Shown here piece after piece: positions 26,135 through 34,020 of a stretch of DNA of 64,000 bases. The translations under genes and the position numbers were made by a program. Source of the DNA: Phil1 sp964487565 (GTDB lineage Bacteria > Bacillota > Clostridia > Christensenellales > CAG-138); contig CAZARN010000002.1 of assembly GCA_964487565.1 (NCBI GenBank), forward strand, positions 124,001-188,000, written 5' to 3'. Under the pieces are notes generated by a model. The model was not told where the DNA came from. It saw only the letters and a list, made by a program, of their open reading frames with translations, and did not search any database. Each line of letters begins with the position of its first letter. Positions within the stretch are counted from its first letter, which is position 1.

Positions 26135-28702
26135 ATGAAGAATACGGTCGTCGGCATTATGGCGCATGTGGACGCCGGTAAGACCACGCTCACCGAAGCC
26201 ATGATGCTGTTTTCAGGAAAAATACGGGAGGCCGGAAGGGTGGACGCGGGCAGCGCCCATCTTGATTTTGATCCCATCGAACGCGCCCGCGGAATAACCA
26301 TATATTCGGCGCTGACCGAAATCGAAACCGAAAAAGCCCATATCACGGTGCTCGACACGCCGGGTCATGCGGAGCTTCTGCCCGAAACGGAGCGCGCGAT
26401 GAGCGTGATGGACTGCGCCGTGCTTGTTATAAACGGAACATCCGGGCCGGAAGCGCACACAGGCGCGCTTTGGAAGATGGCCATGGCATATCACCTTCCG
26501 GTTTTTATTTTTGTGACCAAAATGGATATAGGCACGGCGGACAGGGAGCGCATCATGCGCGCCCTCCGCGACGAGATCTCTCCCCGCTGCATCGAGCTTT
26601 CGGGTGAAGGTGCGATGGAGGAAGCCGCCCTCACCGACGAGGACGCGCTCGCGGAGTATCTTGAGGACGCGACCCTCGGCGAGGCCACGCTTTCACGTCT
26701 TTTCAGGCAGCGGCGCATATTCCCGTGCTGCTTCGGCTCCGGTCTCAGGATGCAGGGCATAGGCGAATTCATCGATATGATCGCGTCATACGCGCCGCAG
26801 GCGGCCGAAAAGCCTTCATTTGCCGCGCGCGTATACAAGATCGCCCGCGACGAGCGCGGCCAGCGGCTCACATACCTGAAGCTCACCGGCGGCACGCTTT
26901 CATCGCGCGACAGGATCGATTACACCGATGGCTCCGGCGACCTTGTTTCAGAAAAAATACAGGAAATACGCTGTGTTTCGGGCGGCAGATACACGAAAGC
27001 CGACGTCGCCGTCCCCGGACGCATATACGCCGTCACGGGCCTTTCGTCAACATACGCCCCTATGGGGCTCGGATGCGAAGATCCCGTGCCCCGCATGGGT
27101 GCGGAGAGCGTGTTCCGCTTCCGCGTGAAGAGCGCCCCCGGCACAGACGCGCGAGCCCTGCGCGATGCGCTCGCGGTGCTCACGGAGGAGGAGCCTTCGC
27201 TTGCGGCGTCGTTCGATCCGGCCCTCAGGGAATTCCGTGTTGGCCTTACGGGCGATATCGAGGCGGAGGTTTTCACAAGCGTGCTTGCGCGCCGGTTCGG
27301 CATCAGCGCCACGCTTGACGCCGGCCGCATATTTTACAAGGAGACCGTCGCCTCCCCCGTTTACGGCGCGGGACACTTCGAGCCTTTGCGCCATTATGCG
27401 GAAGTCAGGGTGCTCGTCGAGCCCGCCGCGCGCGGCAGCGGAATAATCATTCGTTCCGCGCTCGACACTGATACGCTCGACGCCGCGTATCAGGCGCAGA
27501 TACTTTCATCCCTCAGGCGCAAGCGCCATATCGGCACGCTCACCGGTTCCCCGCTTACCGATGTGACGCTGACCCTTGTGGCGGGACGCGCGCACATAAA
27601 GCACACGGAAGGCGGCGACTTCTATGAGGCGGCCTCACGCGCTGTGCGCGCGGCGCTCATGCAGGCCGACATGGTGCTGCTCGAACCGTATTTTGATTTT
27701 GAAATAACACTTGAGCAGGCTCTTTCCGGCCGCGCGGCGGCGGATATTCTGCGCATGGGCGGCCGCGCGGAGACGGAGACGCGCGGGGACGGCCTTGCCG
27801 TTATACACGGCGCAGCGCCGGCCGCGACGCTGAGCGCTTACGCGCGGGAGCTTGGCACATACACGCGCGGTCAGGGACGCATCTCGCTTTTCCAGGCGGG
27901 ATACGAGCCTGTCGCCGATCCGTGCGCGGTGCGCGCCGCCTTTGCGTATGACGCCGAGCGTGACACGGAGAATCCCGCCGACTCGGTGTTCACCGATCAC
28001 GGCGGCAGCATCACGGTCCGCTTTGACGAGGCGGAACGCTTCATGCATACAGAGTCCGTCGGCCGCGTGCGCGGCGGCGGCGAACGCATCCCGTCAAAGG
28101 TGAGCGACAAGGAGCTTGAGGCGATCATGCTGCGCGCGATGGGGCCTGTCAGGCGGGCGCAATACGGAAGCGTGAAAACAAACGCGCCCGAACCCGCCGC
28201 CGTGTATCAAAACCAGGGCACGGTGAAGCTTATCTATGTTGACGCATACAATCTGCTTTTCGCCTGGGATGAGCTCAAGGCCCTCGCTGAGGATGATCTT
28301 GAAAGCGCAAGGCTGGCACTTCTTGACATACTATCCGAATACAGCGCGTTCACCGGCGTGCCACTTGTCGCCGTGTTCGACGCGTACCGCACGGACAAGG
28401 GCGCGTCGCAGGCGCAGCAGTATAAGGGCATCAGCGTGGTTTTTACAAAAAAAGACGAGCCTGCCGACGTTTACATATCAAAAGCGCTTGCGCAGCAGGA
28501 CGGCGATTACCTTTCGCGCGTCATCACGTCGGACAACCTCATAAAGCTTTCCGCGCTTGAAAGCCGCGCCCTCATGACAGGCTCGGCCGATTTCAGGCGC
28601 GAGGTCGAAAACGCGCTTGCAAAGGTCAAGGAAATAATCCGCCTCAGACGGGCGAAGAGCACGGCCGCCATCGGCGAACAGGCAAGGCTCACAAAAAAAT
28701 AA
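26135..28702 (+). CDS. TetM/EF-G-like ribosomal GTPase fused to Rae1-like NYN nuclease
   Basis: 855 residues. Residues 1-640 follow ribosomal-protection proteins and EF-G: G1 AHVDAGKT (10-17), switch GIT (53-55), G3 DTPGH (74-78), G4 as TKMD (128-131) instead of NKxD, then domains II-V with EF-G-like order and LLEPYFDFEI. The domain IV tip that displaces tetracycline in TetM (tyrosine/SPVS region) is not conserved, so drug resistance is unlikely. Residues 697-855 resemble B. subtilis Rae1/YacP, a ribosome A-site mRNA endonuclease: YVDAYNLLFAW, AVFDAY, FTKKDEPAD and ITSD keep the acidic residues. The fusion would place a nuclease on the ribosome under GTPase control (inference). No Shine-Dalgarno precedes the ATG. 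Confidence 0.88.
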   Translation: MKNTVVGIMAHVDAGKTTLTEAMMLFSGKIREAGRVDAGSAHLDFDPIERARGITIYSALTEIETEKAHITVLDTPGHAELLPETERAMSVMDCAVLVINGTSGPEAHTGALWKMAMAYHLPVFIFVTKMDIGTADRERIMRALRDEISPRCIELSGEGAMEEAALTDEDALAEYLEDATLGEATLSRLFRQRRIFPCCFGSGLRMQGIGEFIDMIASYAPQAAEKPSFAARVYKIARDERGQRLTYLKLTGGTLSSRDRIDYTDGSGDLVSEKIQEIRCVSGGRYTKADVAVPGRIYAVTGLSSTYAPMGLGCEDPVPRMGAESVFRFRVKSAPGTDARALRDALAVLTEEEPSLAASFDPALREFRVGLTGDIEAEVFTSVLARRFGISATLDAGRIFYKETVASPVYGAGHFEPLRHYAEVRVLVEPAARGSGIIIRSALDTDTLDAAYQAQILSSLRRKRHIGTLTGSPLTDVTLTLVAGRAHIKHTEGGDFYEAASRAVRAALMQADMVLLEPYFDFEITLEQALSGRAAADILRMGGRAETETRGDGLAVIHGAAPAATLSAYARELGTYTRGQGRISLFQAGYEPVADPCAVRAAFAYDAERDTENPADSVFTDHGGSITVRFDEAERFMHTESVGRVRGGGERIPSKVSDKELEAIMLRAMGPVRRAQYGSVKTNAPEPAAVYQNQGTVKLIYVDAYNLLFAWDELKALAEDDLESARLALLDILSEYSAFTGVPLVAVFDAYRTDKGASQAQQYKGISVVFTKKDEPADVYISKALAQQDGDYLSRVITSDNLIKLSALESRALMTGSADFRREVENALAKVKEIIRLRRAKSTAAIGEQARLTKK

Positions 28703-28727
28703 CGGCCCGCGTCCGCTGCGATTTGCG

Positions 28728-28756
28728 CTGACAGCCGATCGCGATTGTGCTATAAT
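28728..28756 (+). promoter_or_regulatory. Consensus promoter of the Ogg gene, leaderless arrangement
   Basis: CTGACA (28728-28733), 17 bp, TATAAT (28751-28756), 6 nt, ATG (28763). Transcription should start at or next to the A of the start codon. Confidence 0.7.
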
Positions 28757-28762
28757 CGGCAC

Positions 28763-29635
28763 ATGTTTACTTCATACGACGTCAATGACGGTATTTTGAC
28801 ATTTCACGGCATAGAAAGGCTTTCTCTGCCGCGCTCCTGCGCATGCGGGCAGAGCTTCCGCTGGCGCGCCGACGGCGACGGTTTCACCGCGCCCGCGTGG
28901 GGACGCATGATCCACGCCGAGCAGGATGAAGCCGCCAGCGAGCTTCGTCTTTCCCCCTGTGCGCCGGAGGACGCCGCGCTTTGGATAAAGTATTTCGACC
29001 TCGACAGGGATTATGCCTCCCTTGAGGCGAAGCTTCAGGTCGATCCCGACCTTTCGCCATGCGTTCCGTGCGCGACGGGCATCCGAGTGTTCACGCAGGA
29101 GCCCTTTGAAACGCTCATCACCTTTATAATTTCAGCCAACAACAACATCAAGCGCATTGCCGGCATCGTTGAAAGGCTCTGTGTGAAGGCGGGCGAAAAA
29201 ACCTTTTTCCGCGGATGCGAATATTCGCTCTTCCCCACGCCCCAGGCCGTGGCCACGCTCAGCGTCGACGAGCTTACCGCCTTGGGCGCCGGCTATCGCG
29301 CGCCCTTCATCAAAAAAAGCGCCGGGATCATAGCCGACGGCTATGATCTCACAGCGCTTTCCGATATGCCGCTCGATCAGGCGAGGAAGGAGCTTCTCGC
29401 CTTCCCCGGGGTAGGCCCCAAGGTTGCGGACTGCGTGCTGCTCTTTTCCCTTTCGCACACCGATGCTTTTCCTGTGGACGTTTGGATCGACAGGGCGATG
29501 ACCGCCATATACTTCGGCGGCGACACGCCCAGACGCCGCGACCTTGAACAGGCCATACGCGCCCTGGGCAGCGAAAGCGGGATCGTGCAGCAGTATATTT
29601 TCCATTATGCGCGCATGACCAACCTCGGAAAGTGA
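28763..29635 (+). CDS. Ogg1-type 8-oxoguanine DNA glycosylase/AP lyase
   Basis: 290 residues. N-terminal Ogg domain (CACGQSFRWR), helix-hairpin-helix PGVGPKVADC with catalytic Lys220 and the catalytic Asp239 in PVDVW match the Ogg1 family. It removes oxidised guanine from DNA. The start at 28763 is preferred because it begins the conserved domain and lies 6 nt after a TATAAT; the ORF could be opened six codons earlier but that would lie in the promoter. Convergent with the epimerase gene, 1 bp apart. Confidence 0.92.
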   Translation: MFTSYDVNDGILTFHGIERLSLPRSCACGQSFRWRADGDGFTAPAWGRMIHAEQDEAASELRLSPCAPEDAALWIKYFDLDRDYASLEAKLQVDPDLSPCVPCATGIRVFTQEPFETLITFIISANNNIKRIAGIVERLCVKAGEKTFFRGCEYSLFPTPQAVATLSVDELTALGAGYRAPFIKKSAGIIADGYDLTALSDMPLDQARKELLAFPGVGPKVADCVLLFSLSHTDAFPVDVWIDRAMTAIYFGGDTPRRRDLEQAIRALGSESGIVQQYIFHYARMTNLGK

Positions 29636-29636
29636 A

Positions 29637-30635
29637 TCAGGCAAGTCTGCCCTGCGCGCGGAGCCATTTCACGGTATCCTCAATGGTCTCCCTCAAGGTA
29701 TAATGTGTGGCGTATCCAAGCTCCCTTGACGCTTTTTCATGCGAGAACAATGCGTTCGCGCCGAGGGTGTATATCGAATACTTCGTGAAAAGCGGCGGCT
29801 GACGGAGCAGCTTGTAATATGCCTCCGCAAGCGGGGCCACCAGGTTCACAAACCAAAGCGGCAGCATCCTTTTCACAAGCTTTTCGCCCGTCACATCATG
29901 CAATATGTCAAATATCTGCGGTATCGTGTAATATCCGTTTGAAAGGATATAGCATTTGCCGCGCTCCCCGCGCTCGCAGCACTCGATTATGCCGTCCGCC
30001 ACATCCCTCACATCCACAAAATCATATCCGCCGTTGAGGCCGCTCGTGAGGGTATGATGGCAGTAATCCATGACGAGCGTCGTCAGATGGCCGCGCCCGT
30101 TGTCATACGGGCCGGATATCCCGGACGGATGCACGACCGATGCGTTGAGGCCGCGCGCCGCGGCGTCAAGCACGAGCTGCGTCGCTTCGGCTTTTGTTTT
30201 CGCATAGGCGCCGTTGACAAGCGCAGGATCAAAGTGCGCGGTCTCCGTGATGACCTCTCCCTTGGGTTTTTCGGGTATCGCATGAACGGAGCTGACATAA
30301 ACGAGCTTTTTCACCCGTTTCTCCTCGCAAAGCGAAACGACGTTTCTTGTGCCGCACACGTTCACGTTATACAGCGCGGGCGGTATTTTGGATGCGATGG
30401 AAACTATGCCGGCGGCATGGATGACGATCGCCTCGTCGCCCTCGGGCACTTCAAAAAACGGTTTGATGCTTTCCCTGTCGCACACATCGCCGCAAAACAC
30501 CTCGCAATTTTCAGGGGGATGCTTTTCCCCCGGCAAAACGAGCGCGCGCACGCGCTCGCCCCTGGCAACAAGCTTACTGACGACCACGCTGCCCAGATGT
30601 CCGGCAGCACCCGTCACCAAAAATATAACACCCAT
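29637..30635 (-). CDS. NAD-dependent epimerase/dehydratase family protein
   Basis: 332 residues, extended SDR fold: NAD motif TGAAGHLG near the N-terminus, HAAG at about 75, catalytic YxxxK in YAKTKAEA and a Ser upstream (YVSSVHA). The closest type is the 3-beta-HSD/dihydroflavonol reductase-like group, which reduces or epimerises sugars or ketones. A hydrophobic patch (LWFVNLVAPLAEAYYKLL) suggests membrane association. ATG at 30635 follows AAGGAG; a GTG three codons earlier is within that Shine-Dalgarno spacing and is less likely. Substrate unknown. Confidence 0.88.
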   Translation of the reverse strand: MGVIFLVTGAAGHLGSVVVSKLVARGERVRALVLPGEKHPPENCEVFCGDVCDRESIKPFFEVPEGDEAIVIHAAGIVSIASKIPPALYNVNVCGTRNVVSLCEEKRVKKLVYVSSVHAIPEKPKGEVITETAHFDPALVNGAYAKTKAEATQLVLDAAARGLNASVVHPSGISGPYDNGRGHLTTLVMDYCHHTLTSGLNGGYDFVDVRDVADGIIECCERGERGKCYILSNGYYTIPQIFDILHDVTGEKLVKRMLPLWFVNLVAPLAEAYYKLLRQPPLFTKYSIYTLGANALFSHEKASRELGYATHYTLRETIEDTVKWLRAQGRLA

Positions 30636-30702
30636 AGCAAACACTCCTTCTCTTTTATAAATCAGTGCTGTATGAATGTATCGGATAATGAATTATAAAC
30701 TG

Positions 30703-30731
30703 ATTATAAACAAGATTTATGAATAGAGCAA
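30703..30731 (-). promoter_or_regulatory. Promoter of the epimerase gene
   Basis: On minus: TTGCTC (30731-30726), 17 bp, TATAAT (30708-30703). A second TATAAT lies 16 bp further downstream. Confidence 0.7.
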
Positions 30732-30762
30732 ATACACATCTTGTACCAAAGGTGAATTCGCA

Positions 30763-30864
30763 CACCGTCCGCACCCGGCGCCTTTGTCCGCGCCGGTCCG
30801 CGCCGCAGCCGCGCGCCCGAAACGCCCGGCACGCCCCGCCGCGCGGCGCCTGATGCGGACGGTG
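30763..30864. repeat. Long GC-rich inverted repeat, possibly a structured RNA
   Basis: Outer arms CACCGTCCGCA (30763-30773) and TGCGGACGGTG (30854-30864) pair perfectly. A 3x3 internal loop follows, then GGCGCC (30777-30782) with GGCGCC (30845-30850). About 60 nt of very GC-rich sequence lies inside. It sits between the LCP terminator and the epimerase promoter and codes for nothing recognisable. Confidence 0.55.
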
Positions 30865-30882
30865 CTCTCATGTATATAAACC

Positions 30883-30910
30883 GGGCGCACACTTCAATAT
30901 ATGTGCGCCC
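30883..30910 (-). terminator. Hairpin downstream of the LCP gene
   Basis: Perfect 9-bp stem GGGCGCACA (30883-30891) and TGTGCGCCC (30902-30910) with a 10-nt loop. On minus it lies 30 nt after the LCP stop and is followed by GGTTTATA, a weak T tract. Confidence 0.55.
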
Positions 30911-30939
30911 GCTCCCGTTTGCTTATATGCCCTTACGGC

Positions 30940-32217
30940 TCAGCCGTCCAAAAGGCTGCCGGAATTCGTTCCCTCCGCGTCCGGACTTTCCGTGACGCCC
31001 GCGGGATTCGGCGTGCGCGGCGGCAGTGACGGATTCGGCTCGCTGAGTTTAATGGCCTTTGGTTCATCCGCGTTATCATAGATAAACTCGTTGAGTTTCA
31101 GGCTCTGCGCCGGCAGATCGCAGAAAAAGACGAAATGCTTCTCCCACTTTCCGTTCTGATAAAGCCCCTCGATAGGCAGTCTGCAAAACAGTATTCCCTT
31201 CTGGTTGAGCGAGAGCGCCGCCGTGGCTATGCTCACGATCTGCGCGTTGGTAAGGTTCGTTTCCACATACGGCAGAAGGTCATAGAGCATGTCATACTGC
31301 TTGGTCGCGCCCATCCTCATGAATTTGGCGAACACCGTGCCCAAAAGCGCATACTGGCGCTCGACGCGCACGAACTCGCTGTCGATCTTTCTTATTCTGA
31401 CGTAGCCCAGCGCCTGTTTGCCGGTGAGCTGCACGGGGCCGGGATCGGCGAATATGAACCCGTCCCAGAGATAATCCACGCCGAGCTGCTTGTTGAGCCC
31501 TGCGATGCAATCGTTCGCCGCGCTTATCTCCTCTGCGGTGAGCTTGAGCGTCACCCCGCCCATTTTGTCGATTATCTCCACAAAAGTATAGAGGTCGACC
31601 ATGACGTATTTGTCGATCTTCACATGGAAGTTTTCATATATGGTATCGAACAGAAGCTGCACGCCGCCGCGCGCCGCCGCGGAATTGAGCTTGCCGTAGC
31701 CTATGCCCGGTATCATCACGAGTTGATCCCGCATGAGGGAGGTGAGCTTGAGCCTTCCGTTGTTCTTGTCTACCGTGGCGATCATCATCGTGTCCGAATT
31801 GTATCCGCCGGAATGGGCGCGCCTGTCACCGCCGATGAGCAGCACGTTTATCACGTTCTCATCAACGCTGTCGGCTTCCATTTTCGCAAGCTGCTCATCC
31901 GTAAGGTACGTCTGCTCGTAAAACTCCGAAATCGGCAGCGTGGGACGCGGCGTCGCGGGCGTCTCCGTCTGTGCCTGCGTCGATGCGGGGGCCGGGCTCC
32001 GCGTCGGCGTAGGCGTCATATCAGGGGCTTCGTCCGTAAGGGCGGGCGTTTGGTCGCTGACAAGCGCTTCGGAAGGATCCGTTCTGTTTATCCTGTTCAA
32101 AAGGTTTGTGCCGAGTATCGCCACGACAGCGGCCGCGACGACGATTATCGACGCAAGCACGATCACCGCGATCAGCGCGGGATGCAGTTTCTTTTTGTTT
32201 TTAGCGCCGTTTTCCAT
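30940..32217 (-). CDS. LytR-CpsA-Psr (LCP) family cell-wall glycopolymer transferase
   Basis: 425 residues: short basic cytoplasmic tail, one membrane helix (about 14-36), a Pro/Thr-rich linker (about 55-95), then the LCP domain: NVLLIGGDRR, SDTMMIATVD, SLMRDQLVMIPG, GKLNSAAARGG and RIRKIDSEFVRVERQ, with the Arg/Asp residues that hold polyprenyl phosphate. It attaches teichoic-acid-like polymers or capsule to peptidoglycan outside the membrane. A Pro-rich tail of 40 residues closes it. Shine-Dalgarno is weak (AAGAG). Monocistronic, with own promoter. Confidence 0.92.
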   Translation of the reverse strand: MENGAKNKKKLHPALIAVIVLASIIVVAAAVVAILGTNLLNRINRTDPSEALVSDQTPALTDEAPDMTPTPTRSPAPASTQAQTETPATPRPTLPISEFYEQTYLTDEQLAKMEADSVDENVINVLLIGGDRRAHSGGYNSDTMMIATVDKNNGRLKLTSLMRDQLVMIPGIGYGKLNSAAARGGVQLLFDTIYENFHVKIDKYVMVDLYTFVEIIDKMGGVTLKLTAEEISAANDCIAGLNKQLGVDYLWDGFIFADPGPVQLTGKQALGYVRIRKIDSEFVRVERQYALLGTVFAKFMRMGATKQYDMLYDLLPYVETNLTNAQIVSIATAALSLNQKGILFCRLPIEGLYQNGKWEKHFVFFCDLPAQSLKLNEFIYDNADEPKAIKLSEPNPSLPPRTPNPAGVTESPDAEGTNSGSLLDG

Positions 32218-32277
32218 CTAACATCACTCTTTCGTCCTGTTTCGCCAAATTTGATCGTTATTCGATACGGTCACATG

Positions 32278-32306
32278 ATTTTATCACTTGACGCGCCTTG
32301 CATCAA
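32278..32306 (-). promoter_or_regulatory. Promoter of the LCP gene
   Basis: On minus: TTGATG (32306-32301), 17 bp, TAAAAT (32283-32278). Confidence 0.6.
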
Positions 32307-32312
32307 GCTCAC

Positions 32313-32341
32313 TTGAAAGCGTATTGCCTTTGTTGTACAAT
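32313..32341 (+). promoter_or_regulatory. Promoter of the methyltransferase-hslO operon
   Basis: TTGAAA (32313-32318), 17 bp, TACAAT (32336-32341). Predicted leader of about 25 nt. Confidence 0.7.
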
Positions 32342-32372
32342 TATTAACATCTTATTCAAAAAGGAGGAAGCA

Positions 32373-33119
32373 TTGACGGTGTATTCACGTTTCGCGCGCG
32401 TTTACGATGCGCTCATGGCCGACGTCGACAGGGCCGCATGGGCGGAGTATATCCTCTCCTTCCTCCCGCGCCCCGGGCTTGCCGTGGCCGACGCGGCTTG
32501 CGGCACGGGCGCGCTCACGATACCGCTCGCGCGCGCGGGGCACCGCGTGACCGGCATCGACGCATCCGAGGACATGCTTTTCATCGCATCCGAAAAGGCG
32601 CGGCTCGCAAGGCTTGATATCCCCTTCATCTGCGAACGCATGGAGCATCTTTCCCTGCACAGGAAGATGGACGCCATAGTTTCCGCGTGCGACGGGGTGA
32701 ACTACCTTTCCTCCCGCGCGGGCGTAACGGCTTTTTTTGACGCTGCCATGAAGAATCTTGCGCCGGGCGGGCTGTTGATCTTTGATATATCCAGCCGGTA
32801 TAAGCTCTCGCACATATTGGGCAACAACACCTTCACCGCGCAGGAGGATGAAGCCGCATATATCTGGCAAAATGAATATGATGAAGCAAACAGGCTCATC
32901 CGCATGGATGTGACCTTCTTTGAAAAAGCGCCGGACGGCAGATACGAGCGTTTTTCCGAAACGCACATACAGCGCGCGCACTCCGTGCGTGAGATCACGG
33001 CGTGGCTCGCCTCGGCCGGTTTTACGGATATCAGGGTATACGGGGCATTCACTCACGACGCCCCAGAAGAAGAATGCGAGCGGATACAATTCGTTGCGGC
33101 CGCTCCGGAAAGAGGATAA
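32373..33119 (+). CDS. SAM-dependent methyltransferase, TTG start
   Basis: 248 residues, class I methyltransferase: motif I VADAACGTGAL (about 40-50), acidic motif II GIDASEDML, then motif IV region MDAIVSACDGVNYLS and motif VI LAPGGLLIFDIS. Substrate is unclear; small-molecule or ubiE-like relatives share this pattern. No ATG is available; TTG at 32373 stands 7 nt after AAAGGAGG and gives the family's YSRFARVYDALM opening. First gene of a four-gene run with hslO, a TPR protein and an RlmL-type enzyme. Confidence 0.88.
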   Translation: MTVYSRFARVYDALMADVDRAAWAEYILSFLPRPGLAVADAACGTGALTIPLARAGHRVTGIDASEDMLFIASEKARLARLDIPFICERMEHLSLHRKMDAIVSACDGVNYLSSRAGVTAFFDAAMKNLAPGGLLIFDISSRYKLSHILGNNTFTAQEDEAAYIWQNEYDEANRLIRMDVTFFEKAPDGRYERFSETHIQRAHSVREITAWLASAGFTDIRVYGAFTHDAPEEECERIQFVAAAPERG

Positions 33120-33120
33120 T

Positions 33121-34020
33121 ATGGCAGAAGATAAGATCCTTCGCGGCGTGCTCATGGGCCGCACGGCGCGTTTCACGGCGATATCAGGCACCTCTCTTGT
33201 GGAGGACGCAAGACAGATGCACAGTCTCTCCCGCGTATGCACGGCGGCGCTCGGGCGCACGCTGATGATGACATCCATGATGGGCGTGTCCCTTAAGGGA
33301 GAAAACGAGCGCGTCACGGCGATCGTCAAGGGCGAGGGTATGGCCGGCAATATAGTGTGCACCGCAAACATGCACGGCCGCGTCAAGGGCTATATCGAAG
33401 CGCCGGAGCTTGAGCTGCCCCCGTCGCCTGACGGCAAGCTCGACGTGGCGCTTGCGGTGGGCTGGTTCGGCGAACTTACAGTCATCCGCGACATGGGCAT
33501 GAAGGAGCCTTACGTCGGCAAGTGCAAGATGGTCTCCGGCGAGATCGCCGAGGATTTCGCCAACTATTTCACCTTGAGCGAACAGACGCCTTCTATGGTT
33601 TATCTCGGCGTTCATGTCGACATCGAAAGCGGAAAGACCCTCGGCGCCGGCGGTATGCTCATCCAGGCGATGCCGGGCTGTCCGGCGGACACGGTCGACG
33701 CCCTCAGCGCCAAGGGAGACGCCGTGAGCGCGCTTGCATCAAGGCTTGAAAAAGGCGAAACGCTTGAAAGCATCACGGGCGATATTTTCAGCGATTGCGA
33801 TATGGAGATCCTCGAAGGCTTTTCCCCCGAATTCCGCTGCGACTGCAGCAGGGAACGCCTTGAGCGCGTGCTGCTCTCCATGGGAAGCGAGGAGCTTGAA
33901 GACATGATCGAAAAGGATCACGGCGCGCAGCTCACCTGCCAGTTCTGCAACGCGGTGTACGATTTTGATGAAAACGACCTCCGGCGACTGCTCGCCGAGG
34001 GCGGGAAAGGCAATAAATGA
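33121..34020 (+). CDS. hslO: Redox-regulated chaperone Hsp33
   Basis: 299 residues. Zinc/redox cysteines Cys240-X-Cys242 (RCDCSRERLE) and Cys273-X2-Cys276 (CQFCNAVYDF) are the Hsp33 switch; the N-terminal part has ARQMHSLSRVCTAALGRTL and GNIVCTANMHGRVKGY. On oxidation it releases zinc and holds unfolded proteins. ATG at 33121 has AGAGGA upstream, 1 bp after the previous stop; the in-frame codon at 32920 lies inside that gene. The stop overlaps the next start (ATGA). Confidence 0.95.
   Translation: MAEDKILRGVLMGRTARFTAISGTSLVEDARQMHSLSRVCTAALGRTLMMTSMMGVSLKGENERVTAIVKGEGMAGNIVCTANMHGRVKGYIEAPELELPPSPDGKLDVALAVGWFGELTVIRDMGMKEPYVGKCKMVSGEIAEDFANYFTLSEQTPSMVYLGVHVDIESGKTLGAGGMLIQAMPGCPADTVDALSAKGDAVSALASRLEKGETLESITGDIFSDCDMEILEGFSPEFRCDCSRERLERVLLSMGSEELEDMIEKDHGAQLTCQFCNAVYDFDENDLRRLLAEGGKGNK

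Larger units (their letters stand above)
30636..30939. other. Intergenic region with promoter and two inverted repeats
   Basis: This 304-bp gap holds the epimerase promoter and leader (30636-30731), the large GC-rich inverted repeat and the LCP hairpin. I see no credible coding frame: the only open frames are Arg-rich readings of the repeat. Confidence 0.65.

Noticed and set aside
26135..28702. Tetracycline resistance gene call
   Set aside because: GTPase part is TetM-like but the drug-displacing loop is not conserved and a nuclease domain is fused.
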